Positions 24,691-34,256 of a stretch of 43,577 bases of DNA are shown here, piece by piece. Positions within the stretch are counted from its first letter, which is position 1, and the number at the start of each line of letters is the position of its first letter. The translations under genes and the position numbers were made by a program. A model generated the notes under the pieces. It did not search any database, had not been told where the DNA came from, and saw only the letters and a program-made list of their open reading frames with translations. Source of the stretch: Deltaproteobacteria bacterium (GTDB lineage: Bacteria; UBA10199; GCA-002796325; JACPFF01); the NCBI GenBank assembly GCA_016183065.1, contig JACPFF010000006.1, forward strand, positions 1 through 43,577, written 5' to 3'.

Positions 24691-26034
24691 ATGTCATTGA
24701 CCATCCCGTGGAATCTCTACGGCTCGATAGTTGCGCTCGCGCTGGGTCTCGTGGTGATCGGCATGGGGGTCCGGTATTGGCCGATGCTCCAGACCGTGTG
24801 GCAGCGGGTGCGCGGAAGCACTCCCGACACCAGTCATGATGCCGCGATGGCCGATCTGAGCGTCGCGGCCCTGCGGGATGGCGACCGCGCCGTGGGCCGC
24901 AATCTCCTCCTCTTCCTGACCGAGTTTGTCGATGCCGAGGGGAGTTCGTTGTTGACCTGCGACCCGGCAACAGGGCGCTTCCAGCTCCAGGAGATCGTTG
25001 GGGCCAAACCCGGGTCCTTTCAGGTCGGCGACATCGATACCTTCCTTCAAGCCCTCCGGGAACGCCGCCAGATGATCACCCGGCGGGCCCTGGTCAATGA
25101 CAAGGCCCTGGCCGAGATGAAGACCATCGGGCTGCAGTACGCCGTGCAATTTCATGCCGAGGCGTGTCTCCCCTCTTTTCTCGGCGAACACTTGTTGGCG
25201 GTGGTCAATTTTGGCCCGCGAAAAAATAATACGCTGTATGATGATGCCCTATGCCAGCAGCTCGGTCGCCTGGCATCGCAATGTGCCCTGTTGCTGCAGC
25301 ATGCGCAGTTGTCCGCCGCGCTGCGGCGTGCGGATCGGGAAATGGCAGGTCATGCCGCCCTGCGCCGGCAGTTGCTGGCCAATATGTCCCACGAGCTCCG
25401 GACGCCCCTGTCGAGTATCATCGGATTGACCGAACAGCTGATGGACACGGAGAGTGTTGCGACACCGGAAGAACGGCGCGCCCACTTAGGCATGGTGCAC
25501 GACTCTGGCCAGCGGTTGCTCCGGACGGTGACGGCGCTCGTTGACCTGGCAAAACTCGAGGCGCATGGAGAGGGGCTGGCCATCGGGCGCATTCATCTCA
25601 GTCGCGTCCTGGAAGCACTCACCCCCCAGCTCCGACCGACAGCGGCGACCCAGCTCCTGCTGCGGCTCGATGACGGCATTCCCCCCATTTATGGGGACGA
25701 GACGTGGGTCCGCTGCCTGCTCAACCATCTCCTCGAGAATGCGGTCAAATTTACGCCGCAGGGGCGTGTGTGGGTCGATGCGGAACGCCGCGGCGACATG
25801 CTGAAGGTCGGGGTCCACGATACCGGCATCGGGATTCGGCCGGAAAAACAGGAGGTCATTTTTTCAGGGTTTATCCAGGCCAATGGCGGTCCGGAACGCT
25901 CACACGAGGGGAGCGGCATCGGGTTGGCGATCTCCCGCCGCGTTGTGGAACTGCATGGGGGACGGCTGTGGCTGCAGAGTCAACCGGGCATGGGGAGTCA
26001 CTTCTTTTTTACCCTCCCGCTCAAACCGTCGTAG
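24691..26034 (+). CDS. Membrane-anchored sensor histidine kinase
   Basis: The 447-residue product has one N-terminal membrane segment (IVALALGLVVIGMGVRYW) and a GAF-like region (about residues 60-200). HisKA follows with NMSHELRTPLSSIIG (phosphorylated His234). HATPase_c has N box HLLENAVKF, G1 DTGIGIR, and G2 GSGIGLAISRRVVELHGG. There is no receiver domain and no response regulator next to it, so it is an orphan. The frame is open back to 24493 through the IS remnant; ATG 24691 is chosen because the membrane segment follows directly. The signal sensed is unknown. It stands 57 bp before the TolC-like gene and could regulate that cluster (inference). Confidence 0.88.
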   Translation: MSLTIPWNLYGSIVALALGLVVIGMGVRYWPMLQTVWQRVRGSTPDTSHDAAMADLSVAALRDGDRAVGRNLLLFLTEFVDAEGSSLLTCDPATGRFQLQEIVGAKPGSFQVGDIDTFLQALRERRQMITRRALVNDKALAEMKTIGLQYAVQFHAEACLPSFLGEHLLAVVNFGPRKNNTLYDDALCQQLGRLASQCALLLQHAQLSAALRRADREMAGHAALRRQLLANMSHELRTPLSSIIGLTEQLMDTESVATPEERRAHLGMVHDSGQRLLRTVTALVDLAKLEAHGEGLAIGRIHLSRVLEALTPQLRPTAATQLLLRLDDGIPPIYGDETWVRCLLNHLLENAVKFTPQGRVWVDAERRGDMLKVGVHDTGIGIRPEKQEVIFSGFIQANGGPERSHEGSGIGLAISRRVVELHGGRLWLQSQPGMGSHFFFTLPLKPS

Positions 26035-26091
26035 GGTCCGCACAATTCTATTGATCGCCCCTCCCCCCTTTGCTATTCCGCATGGCCGTTT

Positions 26092-27525
26092 ATGCGTCAT
26101 ATGTCCCGGATCATAGGGAGGGTCCTCCTGGGGGTTGCCGCGTCCATGATGGGGCTTTCTGCGGCCCACGCGGACGAGGCGCGCCAAGCATATCTCATGC
26201 AGGTGCGCAGTGCCCTCCTCGATTCCCCGCTCCATCAGCTCCGCGGGAGGCCCGTGGCCTTGTCGCTCGACGAATGTGTCCGGTTGGCGCTGGCGCACAA
26301 TGCCAAAATCGGGGCGAGCGATCATGCCATTGATGCGGCAAAGGCCCAGCAAAGAGAGGCCCATGCCCGCGGATGGCCGGTGTTCGAGTACGAATACCGG
26401 ACCGCCCCGGTCCCGCGCGATCTGAGCGATGCGGCCGGGAGTTTTTTTTCGGGCGATCTCGCCTGGTTTCACTCGTTATCGCTCAAGGTCGGCATTCCCC
26501 TCTATGCCTTTGGCAAGCTCTCCATTGCGCAAGCATTGGCCGAGCGCGGCGTGGTCGCCGAGCATGAGAAAAAACGGAAAGAGGGGGCCTCGGCGGTCGC
26601 AAAGGTGCGGCAGCTCTATTACGGGGTGCAACTCGCCGAAGAACTGGCCGGTGTCAGCCAGGAAGCGATCGACCGACTGACGGAGCGGATCGAGATCGAC
26701 CGCGACGAGGCCCGCAAAAAACGCGTCTCGCCCGTGGAACAATTGCGACTCCAGATTGTCCGTGCGGAAATCGAGAAGCAGCTGGCAGAGGCCCGCACCA
26801 AGCAGCGGCTCGCGCTGGAAGGCCTGCGGATCCAGGTCGGCCTTCCGGAAATGACCCCCGTCACGGTCACCTCGCGCGCCTTGCATGCACGGCGGGTCTC
26901 GTTGGCATCGATCGATGCCTATCTCCAGGAGGCCCGCACAGGACGTCCCGATGCGCGCCTTGTCGACATCGGTGTGGAGGCCAAGGCGCTCGAATATCAA
27001 TTGGAACGGAAAAAGGATCTCCCCGACATCGGGGTGGGCGGGTTTGTCGACATGGGGCGCACCATCGGTTCGATTCGCGGTATTACGAGCACGGACGATT
27101 TCAATCACCCGTTTCGGTACGCGCGGGCGGGGGTCGGGGTCCAACTGAAAGGCCGATTTGATCCGCACGGCGGGGCGGCGAGGATCCGCAAAAAGCGGAG
27201 CGAATATTACAAGGTCACTCTGGAGCGGGATCTGGCCAAGGAAGGGATCGCGCTCGAGGTCCGACAGACCTTCCTGGAGGCCAAGGCGGCGCATGAACAG
27301 GTGATGCGGGCCGATGAAAGCCGGGAATTGGCGCGCCGGATGTTTTTCTTGACGAAGAGTAATAATGAACTAGGGATCGGCGACAGTCGAGAATATGCCG
27401 ATGCCGTACAGATGCTCCTGATGACCCAGGGGCGGTATTTTGAGGCAGTGTTTGCCTGGAATAGTGCGCTCGCCTCCCTCGATGACAAGATTGGATTGGT
27501 GCCGTATGCGGAATCGATGGAATAA
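26092..27525 (+). CDS. TolC-family outer-membrane efflux protein
   Basis: The 477-residue product has a signal peptide (RIIGRVLLGVAASMMGLSAAHA) and the TolC/OEP repeat: LSLDECVRLALAHNAKIGASDHAI near residues 60-80 and a second helical half near LEVRQTFLEAKAAHEQ. Long coiled coils and a YGVQLAEELAG segment are typical. It forms the channel of type I secretion or tripartite efflux, but no pump or adaptor is encoded beside it. A second in-frame ATG follows three codons later; the ribosome-binding site is weak for both. Its last 20 bp overlap the MlaC-like gene. Confidence 0.87.
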   Translation: MRHMSRIIGRVLLGVAASMMGLSAAHADEARQAYLMQVRSALLDSPLHQLRGRPVALSLDECVRLALAHNAKIGASDHAIDAAKAQQREAHARGWPVFEYEYRTAPVPRDLSDAAGSFFSGDLAWFHSLSLKVGIPLYAFGKLSIAQALAERGVVAEHEKKRKEGASAVAKVRQLYYGVQLAEELAGVSQEAIDRLTERIEIDRDEARKKRVSPVEQLRLQIVRAEIEKQLAEARTKQRLALEGLRIQVGLPEMTPVTVTSRALHARRVSLASIDAYLQEARTGRPDARLVDIGVEAKALEYQLERKKDLPDIGVGGFVDMGRTIGSIRGITSTDDFNHPFRYARAGVGVQLKGRFDPHGGAARIRKKRSEYYKVTLERDLAKEGIALEVRQTFLEAKAAHEQVMRADESRELARRMFFLTKSNNELGIGDSREYADAVQMLLMTQGRYFEAVFAWNSALASLDDKIGLVPYAESME

Positions 27526-28255
27526 ATGGATGGTGATCCCTGTTGGAGGGGCTCTCTGTGCGATGTTGCTCACCTCGGGCGCGATGGCCGACTCGCCAAA
27601 ATCTGTGTGGTCCTCCGTGGTCACACCGTGGCTGCAGTTTCGGGCAAGACCGTTGCAGCGCAATGGCAGCGCCACGAGCCCGACGGCGGCCATTGAGGAG
27701 CTCGACCGCCTGCTGGATGACTACCGGACCGGCGCACACCTCTCGCCCGCGGATCGTCAGCACAACCGGGAGCTGAAGAAAAAAATCCTCTCGGGGACGT
27801 TTGATATTCGCGAACTCTGCCGGACAGCGCTGGGATCGCACTGGGTCGAGCGGTCGGAGAAGCAGCAGGACGAACTTGTCGATCTCATGACCTCGTTGAT
27901 GGAAGAGAAGGCCATTACCTCCAAAGAGCAGACGGTGAAGAAGAGTCGCTCCAAGGAGGTGTATCGTGTGCGGTACACCGGCGAGCGGTATCTCGATCCG
28001 CAGAAACAACGGGCGCTGGTCTTGTCGCGGGTCTATATTCCGGCCCACGATCTGACGATTGGGATCGATTACAAATTGGAGCAGATGGGCGGTGTGTGGA
28101 AGATTTACGATGTCGTGGTCGACGGTTCCAGTCTGGTCGACAATTATGCCTATCAATTCGATACGATCATCTCGGAACATGGGTATGACGAGCTCGTCCG
28201 GCGCATGGAACGGAAACTCGCTGAATTTCGCGCGGAGGAACGCGAGGCGGGATGA
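27506..28255 (+). CDS. MlaC/Ttg2D-family phospholipid-binding protein
   Basis: The 249-residue product has a signal peptide (residues 1 to about 29, ending SGAMA-DS). The Tol_Tol_Ttg2 fold follows, with FDIRELCRTALGSHW, a KSRSKEVYRVRYTGERYL core, and MGGVWKIYDVVVDGSSLVDNY. The WKIYDVVVDGxSLV motif is diagnostic. Family members carry phospholipids (or hopanoids) across the periplasm. Its partners MlaD, MlaE and MlaF are not in the window. The start lies inside the 3' end of the TolC-like gene, and its stop overlaps the next ATG (ATGA at 28252). Confidence 0.87.
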   Translation: MRNRWNKWMVIPVGGALCAMLLTSGAMADSPKSVWSSVVTPWLQFRARPLQRNGSATSPTAAIEELDRLLDDYRTGAHLSPADRQHNRELKKKILSGTFDIRELCRTALGSHWVERSEKQQDELVDLMTSLMEEKAITSKEQTVKKSRSKEVYRVRYTGERYLDPQKQRALVLSRVYIPAHDLTIGIDYKLEQMGGVWKIYDVVVDGSSLVDNYAYQFDTIISEHGYDELVRRMERKLAEFRAEEREAG

Positions 28256-29673
28256 GCTTCCGACGCGCCCTCATGGTGATGATCGATGGGGCTCGCGCCG
28301 ATTGTTTTGAGCAGCTCGTCGCGCGCGGGGATTTGCCGAACATCTCCCGATATCTGATCGAACGCGGATCCTACCGCCGCGCCGTGACCGCCTTCCCCTC
28401 CACCACGGGTCCGGCCTACCTCCCCTTTCTGACCGGCTGCCTCCCCGCCACCTGTAATGTCCCCGGCATTCGCTGGATGGAGAAAGCGCGCTATCGCGAT
28501 GGCGGCCGGCGCGGTATTCGCAGTTACGTCGGCATTGAAACGTTCCGGATCAATCCCGACATCACTCCCGGTATCGAGACGCTCTTTTCGATCTTCCCGG
28601 AGAGTTACAATGTCTTCAATTCCGTCTGTCGCGATGTTCCGTTTTGGCACAATCTCACCCGCTTCATCCGGATCCTCTACTGGTACTATGCCCATCTCAC
28701 GGACCGGTGGGCCTTTGTCGACGCCGCAGCCGCGGCCAAACTCCTCTCGGTGATCGAACGGGATTTCCAGTTCGGCTTTGTCGTCTTTCCCGGCGTCGAT
28801 GAATATTCGCACCTCGATGACCCGTTTGGAGAGGAGACGCGCGCCGCCTATCGCGTGGTGGATGCCGCGATCGGAAAGGGGGTGCACCAGTTGAAGCGGC
28901 GGGGGATGTTTGACGAGACCGTCTGGTGGATCATCAGCGATCATGGGTTGTCCTCGACGCATACGCATTTCTGCATGAACCGCTTTCTGGAGTCCGCGGG
29001 GCGGCGTCCCCTCTATTATCCCATGATCCATCGACGCCGCTGCAGGGCCGCGAACATGATGTCCGGCAACGGGATGACGCATCTCTATTTTCGGCACGCA
29101 ACGGGGTGGAGAACGCCCATGACGATGACGCATCTTGAGGAAGAGAGCCCCGATCTCCTGCCGCGTCTCCTGGAAGAACCTGCGGTCGATCTGGCGGCAG
29201 TCCGGGTTGCGGATGGACGGATTGCCCTCCTGTGCCATGGCGGTCGCGCAACGATCGAATGGGTGGGGGCCCAGATCCGGTATACGGATCACGGCGGGGA
29301 CCCCCTACAGCTCATGGGCCATACCGGCAGTTGCCATCGCCAATTCTCTGCCGAGCAGGTGCTCTGTGAGACCGCGGACGCGCGCTATCCGGATGCCGCG
29401 TATCAGTTGGCGCATCTCTTTCGGAGTCCACGGACGGGCGATGTCGTTGTCAGTGCAACGCCGGGGTATGATCTCCGTGCGGAGTATGAAACCCCGGAGC
29501 ATCGGAGTTCGCACGGTTCACTCCACCGCGATCACATGATCGTCCCGCTGGTCTGCAATGTCCCCTTGGCGGAAGGGCCGTTGCGGACCGTCGACGTCTT
29601 TCCCACCACGCTCCATCTGATGGGCCGTGCCGCGGTCCGGCCGATCGATGGCTCCGTACGCGCTGTCACATAG
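28252..29673 (+). CDS. Alkaline-phosphatase-superfamily phosphodiesterase
   Basis: The 473-residue product has the metal and nucleophile motifs of type I phosphodiesterase/nucleotide pyrophosphatase: MVMIDGARAD (Asp12), FPSTTGPAYLPFLTG (Thr51 or Thr52), VDEYSHLDD, ISDHGLSSTHTH, and HGSLHRDHMIVP. It has no clear signal peptide. The substrate is unknown; the coupling with the MlaC-like gene (4-bp overlap) suggests a phospholipid or glycerophosphodiester, which is inference. It is the last gene of the cluster before a 115-bp gap. Confidence 0.85.
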   Translation: MSFRRALMVMIDGARADCFEQLVARGDLPNISRYLIERGSYRRAVTAFPSTTGPAYLPFLTGCLPATCNVPGIRWMEKARYRDGGRRGIRSYVGIETFRINPDITPGIETLFSIFPESYNVFNSVCRDVPFWHNLTRFIRILYWYYAHLTDRWAFVDAAAAAKLLSVIERDFQFGFVVFPGVDEYSHLDDPFGEETRAAYRVVDAAIGKGVHQLKRRGMFDETVWWIISDHGLSSTHTHFCMNRFLESAGRRPLYYPMIHRRRCRAANMMSGNGMTHLYFRHATGWRTPMTMTHLEEESPDLLPRLLEEPAVDLAAVRVADGRIALLCHGGRATIEWVGAQIRYTDHGGDPLQLMGHTGSCHRQFSAEQVLCETADARYPDAAYQLAHLFRSPRTGDVVVSATPGYDLRAEYETPEHRSSHGSLHRDHMIVPLVCNVPLAEGPLRTVDVFPTTLHLMGRAAVRPIDGSVRAVT

Positions 29674-29787
29674 CGTTCAACATGGCATGATGGGGCGCCA
29701 TTGAGAGAAAAAACACGATCTCTTGCGCAAGGCGTCAATCATATGTTAGCCGATGGCGTTCACATGGGGTTGCTGTCAGGAGGGGGC

Positions 29788-30558
29788 ATGAAGATTGGCG
29801 TCCTTGTCAAACAGGTACCAGACACCGCAACAAAAATCGTCCTAACCGCAAATGGGCGCGGCATTGAGGAAGGGAACGTCAAATGGGTGATGAATCCGTA
29901 TGACGAATATGCCGTCGAAGCAGCCTTGCGACTCCAGGGCCCATTGTCTGCGGAAGTCGTCGTTTTTTCGTTGGGGCCGGCTCGTGCGGTCGAGACGTTG
30001 CGCATGGCATTGGCCATGGGTTGTGACCGCGCGGTGCGGATTCATGCGGAGACCCCGCTCGACGCGTTTGCCACGGGAAATGCGTTGGCGGTTGCGATTG
30101 CGGCCAGTGGCTGCGAGCTCGTCTTTGGCGGCAAGCAGGCGGTCGATGACGATGCCGGCCAGGTCCTGCAAATTGTGGCTGAAGTCTTGCACTGGCCCGT
30201 GGTTTCCGTCGCAAACCAGCTCCACGTGCATGCGGGCAACGACGGGATCACGGTCCATCGGCCTGCTGCGGGCGGCGTCACCGAAGTCGTGGAGCTCGGC
30301 TTTCCGGCCGTGATCGGATGCGACAAGGGGTTGAATACGCCGCGCTACCCTTCACTCCCCGGTATCATGAAGGCCAAACAGAAACCGCTCACCGAACAAC
30401 AGAGTCGCGACCTGCTGGGGGGGGTGTCACCGCACGTCGTCTTGCAACAGTTTTCTCTGCCGCCCGACCGTCCGGCGGGACGAAAAATTACCGGTGACCC
30501 CGAAAATGTGGCGCAGCAATTGGTCGATTGGTTGCACAACGAGATCAAAGTGATCTGA
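29788..30558 (+). CDS. etfB: Electron transfer flavoprotein beta subunit
   Basis: The 256-residue product begins MKIGVLVKQVPDT and contains NPYDEYAVEAALRL, GNALAVAIAASGCELVFGGK and QAVDDDAGQV, all typical of EtfB. With EtfA it takes electrons from acyl-CoA dehydrogenase and passes them to ETF:quinone oxidoreductase. ATG 29788 is preceded by AGGAGGGGGC. The open frame back to 29701 is not needed. It heads etfB-etfA-acyl-CoA dehydrogenase. Confidence 0.95.
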   Translation: MKIGVLVKQVPDTATKIVLTANGRGIEEGNVKWVMNPYDEYAVEAALRLQGPLSAEVVVFSLGPARAVETLRMALAMGCDRAVRIHAETPLDAFATGNALAVAIAASGCELVFGGKQAVDDDAGQVLQIVAEVLHWPVVSVANQLHVHAGNDGITVHRPAAGGVTEVVELGFPAVIGCDKGLNTPRYPSLPGIMKAKQKPLTEQQSRDLLGGVSPHVVLQQFSLPPDRPAGRKITGDPENVAQQLVDWLHNEIKVI

Positions 30559-30568
30559 CGAGGGGATC

Positions 30569-31549
30569 ATGGGCAATGACATTGTGGTCGTCTGCGAAGG
30601 CGACGCCGGAAGACTCAAAAAGTATTCGCTGGAACTCGTTGCCAAGGCCGCGGAGATGGCGACGGCGCTGGACGCGACCGTGCGGGCGGTTGCCGTGGGG
30701 AAGGGGCTTGCCGAGGCCCTGCAGGTCGTCGGACCGTATGGCGTGACGCGCGCCACGGCGATCGATGCCCCCGGGCTGACCGGACACTACAACAGCGATG
30801 CCGCGACCGCCGCGCTCTCCACGTGGCTGCAGCAGGTGCAGCCGATGGCGGTTCTCTCCAGCACGTCCGCGCACGGCCGCGATTACCTTCCGCGCGTGGC
30901 CACGCGTCTCAAGACCGGATTCATCTCCGACGCCATTGCCCTCACGGTGACCGATGGCCGGCTGGTGGCCCGTCGTCCGATCTACGCGGGGAAGGCCCTC
31001 GTCGATTGCGTCGTCACGGGGAGCCCGCAAATGATCGGCATTCGGCCCAATGTCTTCGGGCTCCCCGCGGCAACGGGGGGCGTGGCGACCGTGGAGACCG
31101 TGACGGTGGAGATCGCGCCGCCGCGGGAAACGATCCGCGAAGTCGTGGCCGCCGCACAACGGGTGGTCGATCTGACCGAGGCCGAGATCATCGTCTCGGG
31201 CGGGCGCGCGATGGGGAGCAGCGACAATTTTCGGTACATCCGGGATTTGGCGGACGCCCTAGGCGGCACGGTCGGCGCATCGCGGGCTGCGGTCGATGCC
31301 GGGTACATTCCCCACGCCCATCAGGTCGGACAAACCGGCAAGACCGTCAATCCGACCCTCTATGTGGCCTGCGGGATCTCGGGGGCCATTCAACATCTGG
31401 CCGGCATGCGGACGGCGCGCCACATTGTGGCCATCAACAAGGATGCCGACGCCCCGATTTTTGCCAGGGCCGATTTCGGGATCGTCGGCGATCTCTTCAC
31501 GATCCTCCCGATCCTCACGGAGAAGATACGCAAAGTGAGATCCGCATGA
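30569..31549 (+). CDS. etfA: Electron transfer flavoprotein alpha subunit
   Basis: The 326-residue product has the C-terminal FAD-binding domain with SGGRAMGSSDNF, VGASRAAVDAGYIPHAHQVG, GKTVNPTLYVACGISG and AIQHLAGM. The length fits the family (about 320). It starts 10 bp after etfB with GAGG upstream. Its TGA overlaps the ATG of the dehydrogenase (ATGA, 31546-31549), so production of the pair and its partner is coupled. Confidence 0.95.
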   Translation: MGNDIVVVCEGDAGRLKKYSLELVAKAAEMATALDATVRAVAVGKGLAEALQVVGPYGVTRATAIDAPGLTGHYNSDAATAALSTWLQQVQPMAVLSSTSAHGRDYLPRVATRLKTGFISDAIALTVTDGRLVARRPIYAGKALVDCVVTGSPQMIGIRPNVFGLPAATGGVATVETVTVEIAPPRETIREVVAAAQRVVDLTEAEIIVSGGRAMGSSDNFRYIRDLADALGGTVGASRAAVDAGYIPHAHQVGQTGKTVNPTLYVACGISGAIQHLAGMRTARHIVAINKDADAPIFARADFGIVGDLFTILPILTEKIRKVRSA

Positions 31550-33321
31550 CGCACGGGGTGCAGGGTGGTCGATTTCTGGTCCGCCCCGTGGGTGAGGCGG
31601 ACCCGTTCATCCCGGAAGAGTTGAGCCCGGAATTGCAGCAGTTGCGCGGGCTCGCGATCGACTTTGTTGAGGGCGAAGTCATTCCGCGCGACGACGACAT
31701 TGAGGCGCAGACGCCCGGAGTCCTTCCCACTCTCCTCAAGAAAGCGGGGGAATTGGGACTGATGATGGTCGAGGTGCCGGAGGCATTCGGGGGCCTGGGG
31801 CTCGGCAAGATTGCGGCCACGGTTGTCGCCGAGGGGGCGGCTGGACAGGGGTCGTTTACCGCGGCCCTCATGTGCCAGACCGGCATCGCCACCATGCCCG
31901 TCCTCTATTTTGGCACGTGCGAACAGCAGGAGAAGTATCTCTCAAAGCTGGCCACCGGCGAATTTTTGGGGGCCTATGCACTGACCGAGGCAGGTGCCGG
32001 CTCGGACGCCCTTGCTGCGCGGACGAAGGCCGTCAAAACGCCGGATGGCAAATGGTATCTCCTCAACGGCGAGAAACAATTTATCACCAATGGCGGATTT
32101 GCCGACCTCATGACGGTCTTTGCCAAGGTTGATGGAGAACATTTCTCGGCATTCTTGGTGGAACGGACCATGCCCGGTGTGTCGCATGGCCCAGAAGAGA
32201 AAAAGATGGGGATCTACGGGTCGTCGACCGTACCGCTGATCTTGCAGGATGCCAAAGTCCCGGCGGCCAATCTCCTGGGGGAGGTGGGGAAGGGACACCA
32301 GATCGCCTTTGCGAGTCTCAACATCGGACGGTGGAAACTCGGGGCCGCCACCATGGGCCAGTGCAAGCGGATCCTCCGGCGCGTGGTGCAATACGTCAAG
32401 GAGCGCCATCAGTTCGGGGAGCCGCTGGCGGCCTTTGAACTGACGCAACAGAAGATTGCCGAGATGGCGATCAAGATTTTTCTCTGCGAGTCGATTGTCT
32501 ATCGCTATGCCGGCGAGATCGATCGGGGTGTGGCTGCACTCGACCCTGCAGGGGCAACGCATTTTCGTGAACGGGCCAAGATCAACGAAGCACTGGCGAT
32601 CGAGGCCTCGATCAGCAAGGTCTTCTGTTCGGAGTCCCTCTTCGAATGTGCGGATGAAGCCGTGCAATTGTTTGGCGGATATGGCTATCTGCGCGAGTAC
32701 CGCCCGGAACGATACTACCGCGACAATCGGATCAACCGCATCTGGGAGGGGACCAACGAAATCAACCGCTTTTTGATCCCCGGGACGTTGATGAAACGGA
32801 TGGCCAAGGGGGGGATCGACTTTCTGACTGAGTTGACGACCATTCTTGGCGAATTGAAGAGTGGATTTGCCACTGTGGATCCCGCGGTGCCCCTGGCCGT
32901 CTGGCAGGATCAGGTCAACCAGCTCAAGAAGTTGGTCATCTATGTCGGTGGCGTTGCCGTGAACGTCTATGGTCCCGACATCCAGCAGCGACAGCAGATA
33001 TTGCATGACATGGCCGACCTCGCCATTGCCGCCTATGTGGCGGATTCGGCCCTGGCGCGCGTTTTGAAATTGCATCGGCGCGATGCGGCGGCCGCACAAC
33101 TGCCGTTGTGCATGGTGACGGCGTACCTCGCGCGACGGCTGCCGGAACTCAAGATGTTGGCCAATCAGGCCGTGGCCAACATTGCCGCTGGTGATGCCGA
33201 AAAATACCGGCCGTATGGCAAAGCGGTCGGAAAATTCCTCCACTATCTCCCCTTCGATCTGGTGGCCGCCCGTCGCGATATTGCCGCGGTGATCCTCGCC
33301 CGTGGGGAGTATGGATGGTAG
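31546..33321 (+). CDS. Acyl-CoA dehydrogenase with C-terminal extension
   Basis: The 591-residue product has the three-part dehydrogenase fold: YALTEAGAGSDA and EKQFITNGGF in the FAD/substrate region, and RDNRINRIWEGTNEINR with catalytic Glu401. About 170 residues follow the core, as in VLCAD-like enzymes. It oxidises acyl-CoA in fatty-acid breakdown, passing electrons to the EtfAB encoded just before it. The frame is open back to 30823 inside etfA because of GC-rich composition; the ATG overlapping the etfA stop is the natural start. Confidence 0.93.
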   Translation: MTHGVQGGRFLVRPVGEADPFIPEELSPELQQLRGLAIDFVEGEVIPRDDDIEAQTPGVLPTLLKKAGELGLMMVEVPEAFGGLGLGKIAATVVAEGAAGQGSFTAALMCQTGIATMPVLYFGTCEQQEKYLSKLATGEFLGAYALTEAGAGSDALAARTKAVKTPDGKWYLLNGEKQFITNGGFADLMTVFAKVDGEHFSAFLVERTMPGVSHGPEEKKMGIYGSSTVPLILQDAKVPAANLLGEVGKGHQIAFASLNIGRWKLGAATMGQCKRILRRVVQYVKERHQFGEPLAAFELTQQKIAEMAIKIFLCESIVYRYAGEIDRGVAALDPAGATHFRERAKINEALAIEASISKVFCSESLFECADEAVQLFGGYGYLREYRPERYYRDNRINRIWEGTNEINRFLIPGTLMKRMAKGGIDFLTELTTILGELKSGFATVDPAVPLAVWQDQVNQLKKLVIYVGGVAVNVYGPDIQQRQQILHDMADLAIAAYVADSALARVLKLHRRDAAAAQLPLCMVTAYLARRLPELKMLANQAVANIAAGDAEKYRPYGKAVGKFLHYLPFDLVAARRDIAAVILARGEYGW

Positions 33322-33327
33322 CGGGTG

Positions 33328-34113
33328 ATGCGACTGGTTACGAGCCATGCGATGTCTGAGACGGGCTGGCGCATCGCCGTGCTCCAGCCCATGTTGCATC
33401 ACGAGACCCACGACGCCAATCTCCAGACCATTGCGGCATTGCTGGAGGGGACGCACGCCGACCTGATCCTCCTCCCGGAACTATTTTTCCGGACCAATGA
33501 CGTGTCGGCCTATCAGCACTATCTGCAGCAGCTCGCCGCCCGTACCGGGGCCCTCGTGGTTGGCGGGTCTTTCTGGATGCCCCAGGGAGAGCGCTGCATC
33601 AATGCCGGCTTCGTCGTGTCGCCGGCGGGGGAGATTGTGGCGCGATATAGCAAGCGGCATCCCTATGGGCGCGAACAGGCACAGGGCGTTTGCAGTGGAG
33701 CGGGGCCGGTGCGGTTTGCCTGGCGTGGGGGGAGGGTGGCCGTCATGATCTGTGCCGATCTCTGGGACCGCCGGCTGGTGGCCGATGTGAGCCTCGACTG
33801 CGAGCTCCTCTGTGTGGTGGCCGAGAGTGTGGCCGAGGCGCATCCGCCGGGCGTTGCGCGGACATTATGGCATCAGCTCATGGCCGTGCGGGCGTATGAG
33901 GGTGCCCAACTGGTCGCCGTGAGTGATTGGGCCGAGGCCCACCACCCGGATGGGAGCGCGACGTGTGGTGTCGCGGGTGTGGTCGATCCGGGCGACCTCC
34001 AGCTGGCACGGGTCTCTCCGCCGGTCTCTGGTGGGGTCGCGGTGGCCTGCTGCGAGTGGCCGCGCCTGATGGCGCATCGTCAGACCCGTCGGCAGCGCAC
34101 CTTTCTCTTTTAG
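33328..34113 (+). CDS. Carbon-nitrogen (nitrilase-superfamily) hydrolase
   Basis: The 261-residue product has the Glu-Lys-Cys triad: LPELFF (Glu51), SKRHPYG (Lys109) and VMICADLWD (Cys142). The family hydrolyses amides or nitriles; the substrate cannot be read from sequence. ATG 33328 begins 6 bp after the dehydrogenase stop. ATG 33352 is equally possible because the conserved part starts at WRIAVLQP. It probably shares the etf transcript. Confidence 0.85.
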   Translation: MRLVTSHAMSETGWRIAVLQPMLHHETHDANLQTIAALLEGTHADLILLPELFFRTNDVSAYQHYLQQLAARTGALVVGGSFWMPQGERCINAGFVVSPAGEIVARYSKRHPYGREQAQGVCSGAGPVRFAWRGGRVAVMICADLWDRRLVADVSLDCELLCVVAESVAEAHPPGVARTLWHQLMAVRAYEGAQLVAVSDWAEAHHPDGSATCGVAGVVDPGDLQLARVSPPVSGGVAVACCEWPRLMAHRQTRRQRTFLF

Positions 34114-34199
34114 GCCATTTTCTCAACTCAATTTGAAAAAACGTCAAAAATTTGACAGGATGAAAAATCTAACCCACTGAAATCCGGTGATTTTTCCAT

Positions 34200-34228
34200 G
34201 TGACATCTTGGCAAGGCTTTTGTAGAAT
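34200..34228 (+). promoter_or_regulatory. Strong sigma70-like promoter for the secreted module
   Basis: GTGACA (34200-34205, 5 of 6), a 17-bp spacer, and TAGAAT (34223-34228, 5 of 6). Transcription would start near 34235, with AAGGAG (34243-34248) 8 bp before the ATG at 34257. The 86 bp between the nitrilase gene and this promoter are AT-rich and hold no gene. Confidence 0.65.
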
Positions 34229-34256
34229 AGAGCGTCTAGAGCGAAGGAGCTTTGGC

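Noticed and set aside
30823-31545. Long open frame inside etfA, continuous with the acyl-CoA dehydrogenase
   Set aside because: It is in a different frame from etfA, Arg/Gly-rich with no family, and is explained by GC-rich third positions; the true start is 31546.
34144-34155. Short palindrome TCAAAAATTTGA after the nitrilase gene as terminator
   Set aside because: The stem is only five A/T-rich pairs without a following T-run, too weak to call.
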